A DNA stretch of 64,000 nt from contig JAWZYV010016058.1 of assembly GCA_038373885.1 (NCBI GenBank), positions 310,001 to 374,000 of the forward strand. Reading direction: 5' to 3'. Shown in pieces: positions 46,165 through 57,317 of the stretch. Source of the stretch: Cheiracanthium punctorium (taxonomy: Eukaryota; Arthropoda; Arachnida; Araneae; Cheiracanthiidae). Made by a program: the position numbers and the translations under genes. The notes under the pieces were generated by a model that saw only the letters and a program-made list of their open reading frames with translations, was not told where the DNA came from and did no database searches. Position 1 is the stretch's first letter, and each line of letters begins with the position of its first letter.

Positions 46165-47600
46165 CTAATTACAACCGCGGTAGATGGCTAGCCGATCGTA
46201 ATGTACAACTCTTGGCTTCGAGTTTGGTGACTTACGAATCCGTACGATGACGTCATTCAGCCGGTTTAGGACTGTGTAAGGACCGTCCCACGGCGATTGC
46301 AGCTTGGGAGACAGGCCTTTCCGTCGAGTAGGATTCCATAGCCAAACTTTGCCACCTGCGTTCAACTCGTGTCCCGTAGCCTTCGTGTCGTAGCGAGTCT
46401 TCATCTTTTCCGTGTTCAGGTTTATCCGCTCCCGAGCAAAATGATGCACATCTTCAAACCGTGCCCGAAGGTTTTCCACGTACTCCTCTGGCGATGAAGG
46501 CGCATCTAAAGTGCGGCCGAACACTAGATCGGCGGGAAGACGAAGATCTCTGCCGAACAGCACCTGGGAAGGTGTGAAGCCGGTAGTCTCATGGACGGCG
46601 CTCCTATAGGCCAGCAGGAAGAGGGGAGTTTCTTGTCCCAGTCCTCTTTATTCCTAGATACCAGAAGCAAGAAGTTGTTTAAAATTGTGCGATTGAACCT
46701 CTCCACCATGCCGTCGGATTGTGGGTGTAAAGGCGTAGTCTGGGTTTTGTCCATTCCGAGAAGTTGGCATAGTCCTTTAAAGACTGCAGAGGTAAAGTTC
46801 GTTCCATGGTCCTAATGAAGTTGCAGAGGGGTTCCATATCTGGAAATCCATTCTTGCACCAGTACCTCTGCTACGGTCGTAGCTTCTTGATCGGGAATAG
46901 GAAACGCTTCGGGCCATTTAGAGAAGTAGTCAATGACAACTAGGATGTATTTGTTGCCATCCGAAGTTCGCGGAAGAAGTCCCAGGATGTCGAGGGCAAT
47001 CCTCTCAAAAGGCGCTCCTACATTATAACGATGTAGTCTTCCACGGCTTCGTTTCTTCCGGCCTTTACGGGCGGCACAGGCGTCACAAGCTTGACACCAC
47101 TTTTCGACGTCGCCTCGAGCCCTAACCCAGTAGAAGCGCTCGCGAACTTTCTGCAGGGTCTTCATTACGCCAAAATGGCCTCCAGTGTAGCCATTACGAA
47201 GTTCTTCTAGAACCTTCGGAATCCTCGAACGAGGGAGTACTAACTGCCATCGGAGCATCTTGCCGTCGTCCGACTCCCATTTACGATACAGGACTCCATT
47301 CCTCAGGCGAAGCGAATCCCATAAAGCCCAGTACTGTTTTGTTGCCGGACTGTAAGATGATATTTCTTGCCAACTTGGCTTAGCGCTGGATTTTTCCATA
47401 AATTCCACAATAGGTTTGATGTCGCTGTCTGCTAATTGGTCCGCCCGAACATTTTCGTCACTCCAGGGATCTTGAGATGGTGCCGATGATGTAACTTGGC
47501 GGACAACGGGATGTTTCAGATGGTAATTTTTCTCTGCCCTGGAGCAATAGCGACAACTGTCTATGCAGGGCCTTCTCGACAAAGCATCTGCATTTCCATG
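46165..47600 (-). pseudogene. Integrase of element B
   Basis: Core integration enzyme, in at least three frame segments (47618-46812, 46754-46524, 46563-46165). The zinc domain has the second His and both Cys (WCQACDAC), but the first His is Arg (LRNGYTGGHFG), a one-base change that should weaken zinc binding. The catalytic residues are present: Asp in IALDILGLLP, Asp in DHGTNF and Glu in GMVERFNRT. TAG directly before DHGTNF (near 46812) stops the frame. The C-terminal part (GGKVWLWNP, SPWDGPYTVLN, VHYDRL) ends in TAA. A frame shift between the core and that part is visible near 46550-46600. Confidence 0.92.
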
Positions 47601-48090
47601 AGATGACAGAGATGTCATATTCTTGTAATCGCTGTATCCACCTGGCTATTTGGCCCTCTGGATTCTTGAAATTTAGAAGCCAGGTTAAAGAGGCATGGTC
47701 CGTTCGGAGCAGGAACTTTCGGCCGTACAGGTAATGATGGAAGTGCTCCACGGCTTTAATGATAGCAAGAAGTTCCTTTCTCGTAACACAATAGTTACGT
47801 TCTGCCTTTGAAAGGCATTTGCTCCAGTAAGCAATGACGTGTTCTTGGCCATCTATCTCCTGGGACAAAACTGCTCCAACACTCTCCTTACTTGCGTCTG
47901 TGTCCAGGATAAATGGCTTGTCAGGGTGAGGATACGACAGGATCGGCGAAGATGTTAAAGCCGTCTTCAGTTCGTTGAATGCGTCCTCACATTCCTCAGT
48001 CCATAGAAATTTCTGTCCAGTCTCGGTCAATTTGTGAAGAGGTCTTGCAATTTGAGAAAAGCCCTTCACGAATTTCGATAATAAGTACAC
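47601..48090 (-). pseudogene. RNase H domain of element B
   Basis: Read from 48090. The sites are Asp in FILDTDASKESVGAVLSQ, Glu in VTRKELLAIIKAVEHF and Asp in LRTDHASLTWLLNF. The fourth site (NADALSRR) is read only after a frame shift near 47600, where the next frame (from 47618) continues to integrase. The join to RT also needs a frame shift near 48075. Confidence 0.92.
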
Positions 48091-49200
48091 AGACCGAGAA
48101 AACTTCTTAAGTCATGGATATTCTCGAGACGACTCCAGTTCTGGACTGCGGACGTCTTTTCGGGATCGGTTCGGACTCCGTGGGCGGATATTATGTGCCC
48201 GAGGTAACGTACTTCCCGACGGAACAAGTTGCACTTAGATGGACTCAGTTTCAAGTTCGCCTCCTTTAATTTCTGCAGCACCTTTCGGATGTTCTCTAGA
48301 TGCTCTTCGAAAGTCCTTCCGACGATGATGATATCGTCCAAATAAACGAGACATGCTTCGTAGGAAAGTCCTCTCAGCACTGGCTCCATTAGACGCTCGA
48401 ATGTAGCCGGTGCGTTGCAGAGTCCAAAAGGCATAACTTTGAACTGCCACAATCCTTGTCCCGTGGTGAACGCAGTCTTTTCACGGTCATCGGGATGGAT
48501 TTCTACTTGCCAGTAGCCACTCTTGAGATCCAGAGTGGAGAACCATTCATTTCCGGATAAAGTGTCCAATGTGTCGTCTATCCTGGGAAGAGGGTAGCTG
48601 TCTTTCTTGGTAATGTCATTCAGACGTCTATAGTCAACGCAGAACCGGGTGGAACCATCCTTCTTTCGGACCAAAACAATTGGCGAGGCCCAGGGACTAG
48701 TCGACGGCTCGATGACGTCATCACGCTGCATCTTCTGTAAAAGTCTGCTCACCTCTTCTTGCTTAGCAAACGGCAGCCGCCTAGGATGTTGCTTGATGGG
48801 AGAATGGCTGCCTGTATCTATTCTTTGTTGAGTTAAGCTCGTACGGCCAAAGTCACCCGAAGTTCGGGAGAAGAGGTCTTCAAATTCAGCTATTACTTTC
48901 TCCGCAGCGCTTCTTTGTACTGCCGTTAACTCCACGTCTTGTCTTAATTCCTTCGTCAGGCACTCGGAAGATTTAGCTGTCGTTTCGCTGATATTCTTAT
49001 TAATGCAGGTAACAGGAGTGCATGTCGCCAACACTTCATTTTTCTTTATCACCTTCGACTTGTCCGTCACATTTACTACTCTAACTGGAATTTCTGTTCT
49101 CGACAAATCCACAAGTGTTGCTCCCACAAGTACTCCTCTGACGGAATCACTATTTTTTGGGTGTTCGATTAATCCAAAGCGGAATTTATTGCTTTCTTTT
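48066..49200 (-). pseudogene. Reverse transcriptase of element B
   Basis: Best preserved part: one open frame from 49334 to 48066. Motifs in order: PWASPIVLVRKKDG, RFCVDYRRLN, STLDLKSGYWQV (first Asp), FGLCNAPATFERLM, the YLDD box at 48344-48333, KCNLF and RYLGHIIS. The frame ends at a stop after FLGLCTYYRN, where the connection domain should continue. All catalytic Asp residues are kept. It is typical of Ty3/gypsy and clearly different from the RT of element A (for example VEIHPDDREKTAF). Confidence 0.95.
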
Positions 49201-49290
49201 ACTGTTCCAGAAATTATTGAATTGGTTCTGGGAGGTAGAGTGATATCAGTCTGGGCTATTATTTGCTGAACAGGTAAAATTGTTTCATTT

Positions 49291-49611
49291 TCAATATCGA
49301 ACGCAGCTATTTCTTCTGAGTCTGAAAAGCTCATTATTCTTAAAGTCCAAGTTAAATTTGTGCGATTTTAAAAAGTCGAGTCCGAGAATAAAAGAGTCTG
49401 TAATATTGGCGATATATACCACATGGTCGTATCTGGCATTTCCATACGTGATTTCTACTTGTGCTTTTCCGCTCACTTCGATCTTGTCACCTGTCACAGT
49501 CTGGAGGGTCAGCGAGGGCGGAGTCCAGATAATCTTCAAATTTAATTTCTTGGCCAGATCCGTCCTTATGATGGTTACGTTCGCTCCAGTATCAATAACC
49601 ATACGTGGCAT
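49291..49611 (-). pseudogene. Protease of element B
   Basis: Minus-strand frame with MVIDTGANVTII (catalytic Asp-Thr-Gly) and the second motif FILGLDFLKSHKF. It ends at a stop near 49291 while RT is read in another, overlapping frame from 49334. A shift near 49611 separates it from the gag-side frame. Small domain of ~100 residues, normal for the family. Confidence 0.9.
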
Positions 49612-49639
49612 GGGGGACCATTAACGTATCCCAGTACGA

Positions 49640-50123
49640 AGAGTCCATCACTGCCGCCATTCACTGATGAAATCTGTAAGACTTTCAAACGAGGAATTTG
49701 AATATCCCTCAGCCTCTGTTCCTGTAAGTCGTCTCTTTTCTCTCTTCCTGCATGGGCTTCTCTGGTGCATTGATAACTGCGATCTTGACGAGAGTTCTTT
49801 TGTGCGTCACAGTATTTTCATAAATGCGCCTCGCTGTTGCACCTCCAACATTTCACTTTTCTTGGCTCTGACTGTTCTTGTCGTTCCACCAGATTTTCCA
49901 GGGTCTTTAATTTATTCTCTAATCTCTTCATTTCTCCATCCGTAGGCTCCTGGAATGACACAGCTCTAACATTATGCCGCTCTTTTCTTACGGCCAGCTG
50001 AGCTGCCTCTAGCTTCATGGCGAATACGAGGGCAGACCTGAGATCGTTATAATCCGCCAATATCAAAGCTTTCTGAATTGCAGAGTCCAAGAGGCCTTCA
50101 ATAAAATGTTGCACTGCAACTCT
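49640..50123 (-). pseudogene. Gag C-terminal remnant of element B
   Basis: Only the capsid C-terminal end and nucleocapsid remain: AVQHFIEGLLDSAIQKAL, then a basic stretch and a zinc knuckle C-X2-C-X4-H-X4-C (CWRC...H...C) in which a TGA at 49817-49815 replaces a residue between His and the last Cys. Upstream gag is missing; the frame runs directly into the LTR remnant at 50124. Confidence 0.85.
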
Positions 50124-50166
50124 TTTTAAGCCACAGAGCAGCGGGTTGCCCCGAAAATTCGTAACA
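50124..50166 (-). repeat. 5' LTR remnant of element B (first 43 bp)
   Basis: Identical to the outer 43 bp of the 3' LTR (45754-45796) and directly followed on + by GTAT, the target duplication. The junction to gag falls at a run of T present on both sides. Confidence 0.92.
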
Positions 50167-50170
50167 GTAT

Positions 50171-50583
50171 AGTTCGTGTTATCACGTATAGAGGGCAGCG
50201 CAAACTCGATCATGTATTTAGATGCTCAGAAAGAAATCCTACATGTAAATCTGATATTGTATAATAAATAAACCAAAAATGCTAAAAGAAAAGATATGAT
50301 GTAAAATATACGATATATCAAGGAATAAACTTAATTCGCAACTGCTATTACTCAAAATATTTGACAAGAATAATACAATAACACGCATAATACTGATATA
50401 AATCGCTAAGACAAAATGCACAAAACTGCAGCAATATTTTGGCATGCTACAATTTTAATATATAGTAGTCTTGCCTAATTGCGGCAAGTTTTTTGTATGA
50501 ATCAAAAGTAATAGAAGTGTGAATTAAAAGATCAAAAGTATCGCAATAGTAAAAAATAACATAAGTATAAATCAATATTCAGT
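50171..50583. other. No feature seen
   Basis: AT-rich flank of element B. Confidence 0.5.
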
Positions 50584-50654
50584 ATATATAGTCAAATGGC
50601 TAAATTTACGAATCAAGTAATCATTCACACTTCAGTTAAGGTATTCAATGAACG

Positions 50655-50660
<6 letters not shown>
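50584..50660 (+). repeat. Direct repeat flanking element B, right copy
   Basis: ATATATAGTCAAATGGCTAA...CTTCAGTTAAGGTATTCAATGAACGTA, the partner of 44714-44805. Confidence 0.6.
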
Positions 50661-50689
<29 letters not shown>

Positions 50690-50693
50690 TACA
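50655..50693. repeat. (AT)n microsatellite
   Basis: AT alternation ending in ATACAGGGTTACTC, which looks like a mariner-type end. A possible partner GTTAACCCTG lies at 51219-51228, but the inverted match is only about 8 bp. Confidence 0.8.
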
Positions 50694-50884
50694 GGGTTAC
50701 TCGTAACGCGACGAATTCCTTTTAAGACGTGGCAGGGGAGTCAAAATGCTACAATTTTCACTCCCATATGTATGGCCGAAATTAATAGTTTTCCAGAAAA
50801 CTGAATTTTAAGCTTTTTTCTTGAATAACCCAAAATTTTGACATCCAAGTCCAAATTTTAAAAAATCTGTTATTAAATGGATTT

Positions 50885-51575
50885 CATTTTAATTTATTTT
50901 CATTGATGAAACTCTAATTAAGCTAACATAATCATAAAAAGCACGCAACTACTTTAAAATTTCAATTAAAGAGCAATTACATGTATTTTTTAAATTTGTA
51001 ATTCACTTGTTTCGTTTTAAAAGATCGTATTTTTAAAAATAAATGACACAGCATCAAGCGTACAAATTGCAAATAAAATTTCTCCCATTAATGAGCTATC
51101 CAAAAATGCATTCCATCGAAAGACATGTAGTTCGTAAAGAAGGGTGAATTTTACTTAGCGCAGATAAAAAGGCTAAAGGATGTATCCCAGTTTCTTCTTT
51201 AGGGTAATTGGCCAGCTGATCAAGTTAACCCTGTTTTATAAATTTTTTTCGTTGCTGACTCTCTAACTAAGCCAACGCAATCATGAAAATTTACAAAAAT
51301 ACTTCAAAATTTTAATAAACGCGCTTTACATGTACTTTTTTTATTCATTTACATTTTATTTTTAAAATCGATTTTCTCAAAAAAATACTATTGCAGTAAG
51401 CGTGCAAACTAGAAATACAATTTGTCCTAATAATCAGCTATCCAAAAACGTATTAATTTCCATTTAAAGACATGTAGTTGATAAAGAAAGCTAAGTTTTA
51501 CTTAGCGCAGGTAAAAACGACGCAGGAGGTACCAATGTTCATTATTTAGAATGGTTGGTCTAACAATCAAGTGAT
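50885..51575 (+). repeat. Tandem pair of a ~345-bp unit
   Basis: Unit 1 at about 50885-51228 and unit 2 at about 51229-51575 share, in order, CTCTAATTAAGC-AAC, ACATGTA-TTTTTT, GAGCTATCCAAAAA-G, AAAGACATGTAGTT and TTTTACTTAGCGCAG. Visible identity is about 75-80%. No coding content. Confidence 0.7.
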
Positions 51576-51719
51576 GACTGTTTTAACGTACGTAAGATCT
51601 TAGCCACATCAGATTGTGAATCTCGAATGGTTATGTGTTCTGTTGTCGTGTTCCGATTCTGCGTCGCGTAAGCACGTTTTGTTGTTGTCTGGCTAATCAA
51701 CAAGCAACGCAGATGGTGA

Positions 51720-53885
51720 TTTTTTGCAACCGAAAAATAAAAGTTCACAACTTTCAATTCATAGGGATACTTTGACATTCTTCAACTGACCCAAATTTTG
51801 ATTTGGTAATTCACTCTATAGTGGTACAAAAACAAGTCTATAGAGATAAATATTATTAATATTATTTTTTCGCAATATTAATGACTACCCTAATACTCGC
51901 ATTTACATAATAATAAATAACGCTCTAAATACTAAAATTAGACTGCAGATAGACTACAGATTTATTATACGCATTCCAAAACACTATAAATTCTCTTTAT
52001 AAAATAGTTACAATGTAAATAAGTATAAAAGCAAACATGGATCAAATATTTCTTTCCTTATACAACACAATACACGATAATGAAACGCATTCTTGTTTGA
52101 ACTAATGAATATCCTTTAATGATGTACCCGGACGAGAGAGAAGTTCTGAAGCTGTAATATTGTGCACTAAAATGTGGAAAGTACTTTCCTATTTGAAATA
52201 TCTGTTCTGGAAACTGTTGTGAATCGACTCTGCGCGACGCAGATAACTCGCATTGTTAAGCATTACTATCTTAGGAAAACATTTTTACTTTCATGAATGG
52301 AAGTGATAAATAGAAAAGCATTTCTATTGCACTGAACATGCATTTTATTTTCGGTGATGAATGGTTTTTATTTGATTTTTGAAATGGTGTTTTGTTTGTA
52401 ACATGCATATTGTGTAAAACTTTAAAGGTTATTTTACAATTTCCTGTGATAAAATTCTAAAAATAGAAAAAAAAAACGGAGAGATGATATTTACATTGGG
52501 CCTATTAATATATAACTGAGAATGTTGAAAATTGTATGTTTGATTTGACAATAGCATTATAGCGTTATCTGTATAATATGAATTAGGGTGGACTGTCAAA
52601 AAGATTTTAGTCTCAAATCACACAAATTTTAGGTTTATGCAAGTATAAAACATAATATTTCTTTTTCACATATTCACATTAAAATCTGTTTAGTGCTAAA
52701 AATTGGGCCATTTATTCCTTTTAGAACGAGTGGTCTTTCTGACCACTCTCAGAAGTTTAAGATAAAATGCAACATTATGTTTGTAGTTGATTAAATGCAA
52801 CATTATGTTGTAGTTTGGGCTTTCACAGAACATAATTTTCTATAAAATTACTATTCGCAAAAAATTCATCTATTATGAGCAATATTTATCTCTTAAACGT
52901 AAATACAAGCCTTGCTTAACTGTAATACCTGTTTCTCGTGGTCTTTAGTGGAACGTCAGCAACCCATCAATTACGAGCCCAACGCCCAACCACTGGGCTA
53001 CCATGTCTACTAAAGTGGCCGTTTGTCGTTATTCTAGTTATACATACAAATAACCTCGAAATTAATTATGCTAAAAATGCAAAACTTATGTGTATACTTA
53101 AATAACGGATAGTTAAAGTCAAGGGAAAAATAATTCGTATGAAAATGAAAAAAAATATTGTCTTTTTAAGTTACGTCATTGCCAAATGGCCACTCATTTT
53201 ATTCTAGTTTTTTGGCTTTTGATTGAAATTCAGAAACTGCAGCAAAAGTCCAGTTTCAAATTTCGCTAAAAATGTTGCTTTTACATTCGGGTTGCATTTA
53301 ATATTCTATATGATATTTAATACATTGATTTGAATAAATTGAAAATGAAGTAAATTTAAGTTAGTCATTTGATAATGAAGTTACATTTAAGTTTCCTTAA
53401 ATTATTATTGCATTAATTAGTGAATTGTTTTAAGAGTAGTAGTTCTTTTAATGAGTAGCAAAATATGAGCTTTTCTCTCTCTCTCTCACACTTACCCCGC
53501 CCCTCTCATTTTCTTTCTTTTTTTTTCTTAAGACCTTTGTGCAGTGCTTTTGCAGTACTACGTGTGCCAGCAAATTTCTTATCGTTTCTTAACTTAAAAA
53601 AAAGCTATTATTTCACATTACTATTAAAAACTGAAGCAGTTTCCTGTAAACTCCTACTTGTTTTGGATGTTGCACTTCCGTTTGGCACGAATCTTGGACG
53701 TTATCGAAATCATTCATTTGAACCTTTGAAACTATTACAGAAAAAAACACTCACAATACTGCTGTTAAACGCGTTATAACTATCATTTTATGAGTGTTTT
53801 TTCATTAAAATTTTGATTTATTTTTGGAACTATTGTTTACAAGTTGAATTCGATGAAGTATGTTCATCGTATGCATCATAAATAA
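51720..53885 (+). repeat. Left arm of a large inverted duplication
   Basis: Reverse complement of 57318-59590. For example, the stretch 52060-52310 matches 59240-58990 at a visible ~97%, including CTCTGCGCGACGCAGATAAC; other parts are nearer 85-90% with indels. Inner landmark: GGAACTATTGTTTACAAGTT near 53827. CT-rich tract at 53476-53530. A tRNA-like block lies at 52951-53011. Confidence 0.88.
52951..53011 (-). repeat. tRNA-like block, left arm
   Basis: On minus, TAGCCCAGTGGTTGGGCG is A-box-like and is followed by GGGCTCGTAAT and GGGTTGCTGACG. It is the diverged partner of the block in the right arm. The B box is lost. Confidence 0.45.
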
Positions 53886-56800
53886 TAAGACGTAAAAAAA
53901 TAAAGAAAAAAAAAGAATAGGAAAATAAATTGAGTAATTTAAATATTTTCCAAATGCGCTTTTTGTAAAAAAAATTAAATAAATAAATTAAATTAAATAA
54001 AACCATATATCAAACGACAACAATATGCTGTGGTTCGAAACGCGTTTTAATATGAACTAATTTTTTAAAAGGAGTGTCTAACCTCACAAGATGAAACAAA
54101 ATTAAACCATTTTTATTCATTTCATTTGTTCTAACGCCATCTGTGTGTGAAGATATAAATAAGATAGTACAACTGATACACACACTTTTCATAATATATG
54201 CTTCGAATCTTCAAAGTTCATATTTTATCTAAAGAGTCTACTGTCACGTTAAAAACTACTACAAGCAATTCCGTTCCTACTACAAGCACTTCTTTTTATT
54301 TACAGTTACTCTAAAGAATGCTTTACGGCCGATTTTTACGAAAACCATCATTTTTATACATTCCTCCTCATACTCTTCTGATTTGGAGATATGCAAGTCT
54401 CAGCTTCCATTATAAAAATTGACCTATCTGAGCTCTATCCATAAACTACTTCCTATAACCTTTGTTCGAACGACAAGAGAAGGATCCCGTTCGTAAAATG
54501 TTTTAATAGCGCTTGATGGCCGAATAATAAAACCGAATTCATCTTTGCGGGCGAATCAATGAGATTAAAACTCTTGTCCCTTTGATGGGACGGCCGCTTT
54601 GCAATTGACCGCTTTGGCATCTGTGACGGATGATCCAGGTTGCCCCACTTTCGAGGACAAATCATTTCCAGTTAATTGTGTCTTTTGAAATTTTAAGATT
54701 GGCTTTGTGTCTGCCGTGCGTCTGTTCGAATGATGGAATTTTCGAATAATGATCATTCTTTCGGTGCAACAAACTCAAAACGATTTTAAATAAACATGTA
54801 TGTATTGCAATATTAGGAACAGTTTTTAAAAAATCATTTCGGTATTTTAGTGAATGGAAAGAATTAGAAAAACGCTGTTTGAATACGATAAATGATTTTA
54901 TTTTTATGCATTGCACATTCCATCATTATTTTCGGCTAAAAATATATCAAATTAAAGTACGTAATATAGAAAATATAGGGTAAAGAATTTGGTGAAATTT
55001 TTTTGGCCTTTATATGTATAGGCATGCTTCGTAGTTCCATATTTTTTTAAACAGAGAATGTTGAACCCTCAAGGATTCAATCAATATTAGGGTAAAATCC
55101 TTTAGAATACCAAATATCACATGTTGCGTTCAAAAACTTACGAGGCTACCTGTTTTCACACTGCATCTCTTTCATAATTAAAAGATTTTAAAACATAAAA
55201 GTAGCTCTAAAATTAATATATATATATATATTAATTTTAAGAGACGACTTTTAACAGACGATATAATACTTCTGATTGCAAGTGGGCATTTGCTTCATAA
55301 TTATTTTAAAATTTTATCTGAAAACTGTAGTGTGAGGGATGACAGTTAAAATATCACTGATATTTATGAAAACATAAATTTCCTGTAGGAGAATACTGAA
55401 TTTTGAAATATTACGCCAATTTATCTGAATTTCCCGCAATAATCACTCCTCAAATAATCACAAAATTAAAAGAAAGGGGGGGGGATTATGATCTTCAGTG
55501 AGGGAATTACGACAACCAGATTTCTTTTGATACTTACGCGTACAAAATTTGTTGGTGCAATTGAGGCTACTATTGTTGTTTCTGTTAGGTCTTATTTAGA
55601 CTAGGCCACCAGACGACGCAGCCAATTGTACCACAGGTGACGGTGCTTGTCACTGAGCTTTAATAGCTACGGAGCTAAATATATTATTGCAGCCTGTGGC
55701 GGGCGTCGCCATGGGTTGGCATCTGGCTAGCTGCCGTGCCCAGAAACCACGTCGGCAGCCACTGGCGACGAAGAATTGTGGCTGGACATTGCATCACAAC
55801 GAGCTAATTACACTGGCGGTGGACATCTCATGCTGTCAATCTGTTTGGCCAGAAATGTAGGGGATAGGGGGGTGCATATTTTAGAAGAATTTATCTTAAG
55901 TATGCGTGATTAGTTAATGTAATTATTCTCGAAAAGCATGAATGAAACTAAATAAATAATTTTAATTATTTGCTAATATATTATTATTAATTTGTTCTTT
56001 TTAATTAGGTTTTGGTTGTAAAAACAATGTAATTTTGATCAGTAAGACCTGTGGTTTTTTTTCTAGTCCCTCGAGGGAAACGGTCACAGTAATGCTTTAC
56101 TGCGGAGCAAATTGCCCTTACAGATTTAAGGATTTAGGACGAGCTATTAAGTATTTTACAAGCAGTCCCTCCCTCCTCATCCCCTCTCTTATTCTGTGAA
56201 CATTTATCTGATGTTATCACGACACAAAATTTCTCTAATGCAATTACATTAATTATAATATAATAATTTTTAATGGTATTATTGTTCTTCTAACTACATT
56301 ATAGAGACTTTATGTCGTAATAACATTTGATGAAAGCTTTCAGAATTAAAAAAAACAAAAAACACAGTGGTTGAAAATTATTTAATAGTTTATTCTAAAG
56401 TTTTGAATTGCTAAAGGTATTTTTCTCCATAGAGTTGTCCGGATTGTATAGCTGCTGAAGAACCACTTGATATTCTATTATACCACGTATTATGCCACAT
56501 ATGCCCCCACACAGGACGAGATGTTAGTCCGCCTCCTGGGTGCCTCCATAATAAAGCGACCAGTACTTCTAGCCTTAGTTGTGGTCAATACCTATAAGTG
56601 GCAGGTGTTGGCCATTAAAAATATATTGTTTCATTATTCATTTATTTTTAGAAAAGCACTGCAGCTATAGATTTCCCGATGAAGCCTTTCCAGAAAAACA
56701 TAACATTTCCATATACCACCGCCCAGAATCATAATGTCAAAATAGCTGGGATTTTTTGGAATTCTTGCTATCTGAGTTCTTCTCCCCCTTTTTTAACCAT

Positions 56801-57317
56801 TTGGGAAGACGCTCTAAAAAAAAAGTGCGTTTGACAATATAGCACGCGTATTCTATTCCTAAGGACACTTTTACATTATTTAGCAAAATGATTGTACTTT
56901 GGACTTAGCAAGGAATTGTACGTCTGAAAGTCCCCTTACATGGTCTGAAAAGCACCTACATTGTTCGCTTTTCCGATGCAAATTTACAAAATAAAAAGTT
57001 TGATGCATTAAAAATAATTTTGAGAGTTCCAGTGGGGGGAGGCATAAACTTAACTAAAACACTTAGGAGGCAACTTCCCACTGCGTCCCCCTCGATTACA
57101 CCTCTGGTAGTCTACTGTGCACTAGTGATGCAGAGAAGATACTTGACTACTTGACACCAAGAATGTACTCCTCTTTGTACCTTTAATAAAAGGTTCAAGA
57201 CAAGGGAAGAAAAAAATGTACGCACATCCTGTGCTAACGTTAGGGGGTGCTGGAGGGTTGTACTCTTTTTTATTGGACGGAGATCAGACGATAACAAGTT
57301 TTTCATTACTTCTAAAT
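53886..57317. other. Spacer of the inverted duplication
   Basis: 3.4 kb with no recognisable gene. Short overlapping frames at 54453-54916 on minus have no motif. A GC-rich island at 55600-55860 is listed separately. (TA)n near 55219-55230; G9 run near 55479. Confidence 0.5.
55600..55866. other. GC-rich island of unknown nature
   Basis: Clearly GC-richer than its surroundings. A + frame from about 55684 stays open for 60 codons to TAG at about 55860; the opposite strand also has an open stretch. A T-rich tract and CAG precede it at about 55671-55680. No motif recognised. Confidence 0.35.

Larger units (their letters stand above)
44889..50166 (-). mobile_element. Ty3/gypsy retrotransposon on minus strand, 5'-deleted (element B)
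   Basis: Read on minus: a 43-bp 5' LTR remnant, a gag remnant, protease, RT, RNase H, integrase, polypurine tract and a complete 908-bp 3' LTR. GTAT flanks both outer ends (44885-44888, 50167-50170), so the original insertion borders are intact even though the 5' LTR beyond base 43, the primer site, the leader and most of gag are gone. Several frameshifts and stops in pol show it is dead. No envelope frame between integrase and LTR. The family differs from element A in LTR length, protein sequence and zinc knuckle; the solo LTR at 14713-15616 is its relative. Confidence 0.95.

Noticed and set aside
50124..50213. Extra N-terminal gag residues in the 49818-50213 minus frame
   Set aside because: These codons are LTR and flanking genomic DNA fused to gag by the deletion, not gag.
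50692..51228. Mariner-type MITE with CAGGGTTA ends
   Set aside because: The inverted match is only about 8 bp, and the right border coincides with the start of the second tandem unit, so it may be chance.
53465..53779. 104-codon + open frame
   Set aside because: It lies in the left inverted arm; the matching stretch of the right arm has indels and reads in other frames, so no protein is conserved.
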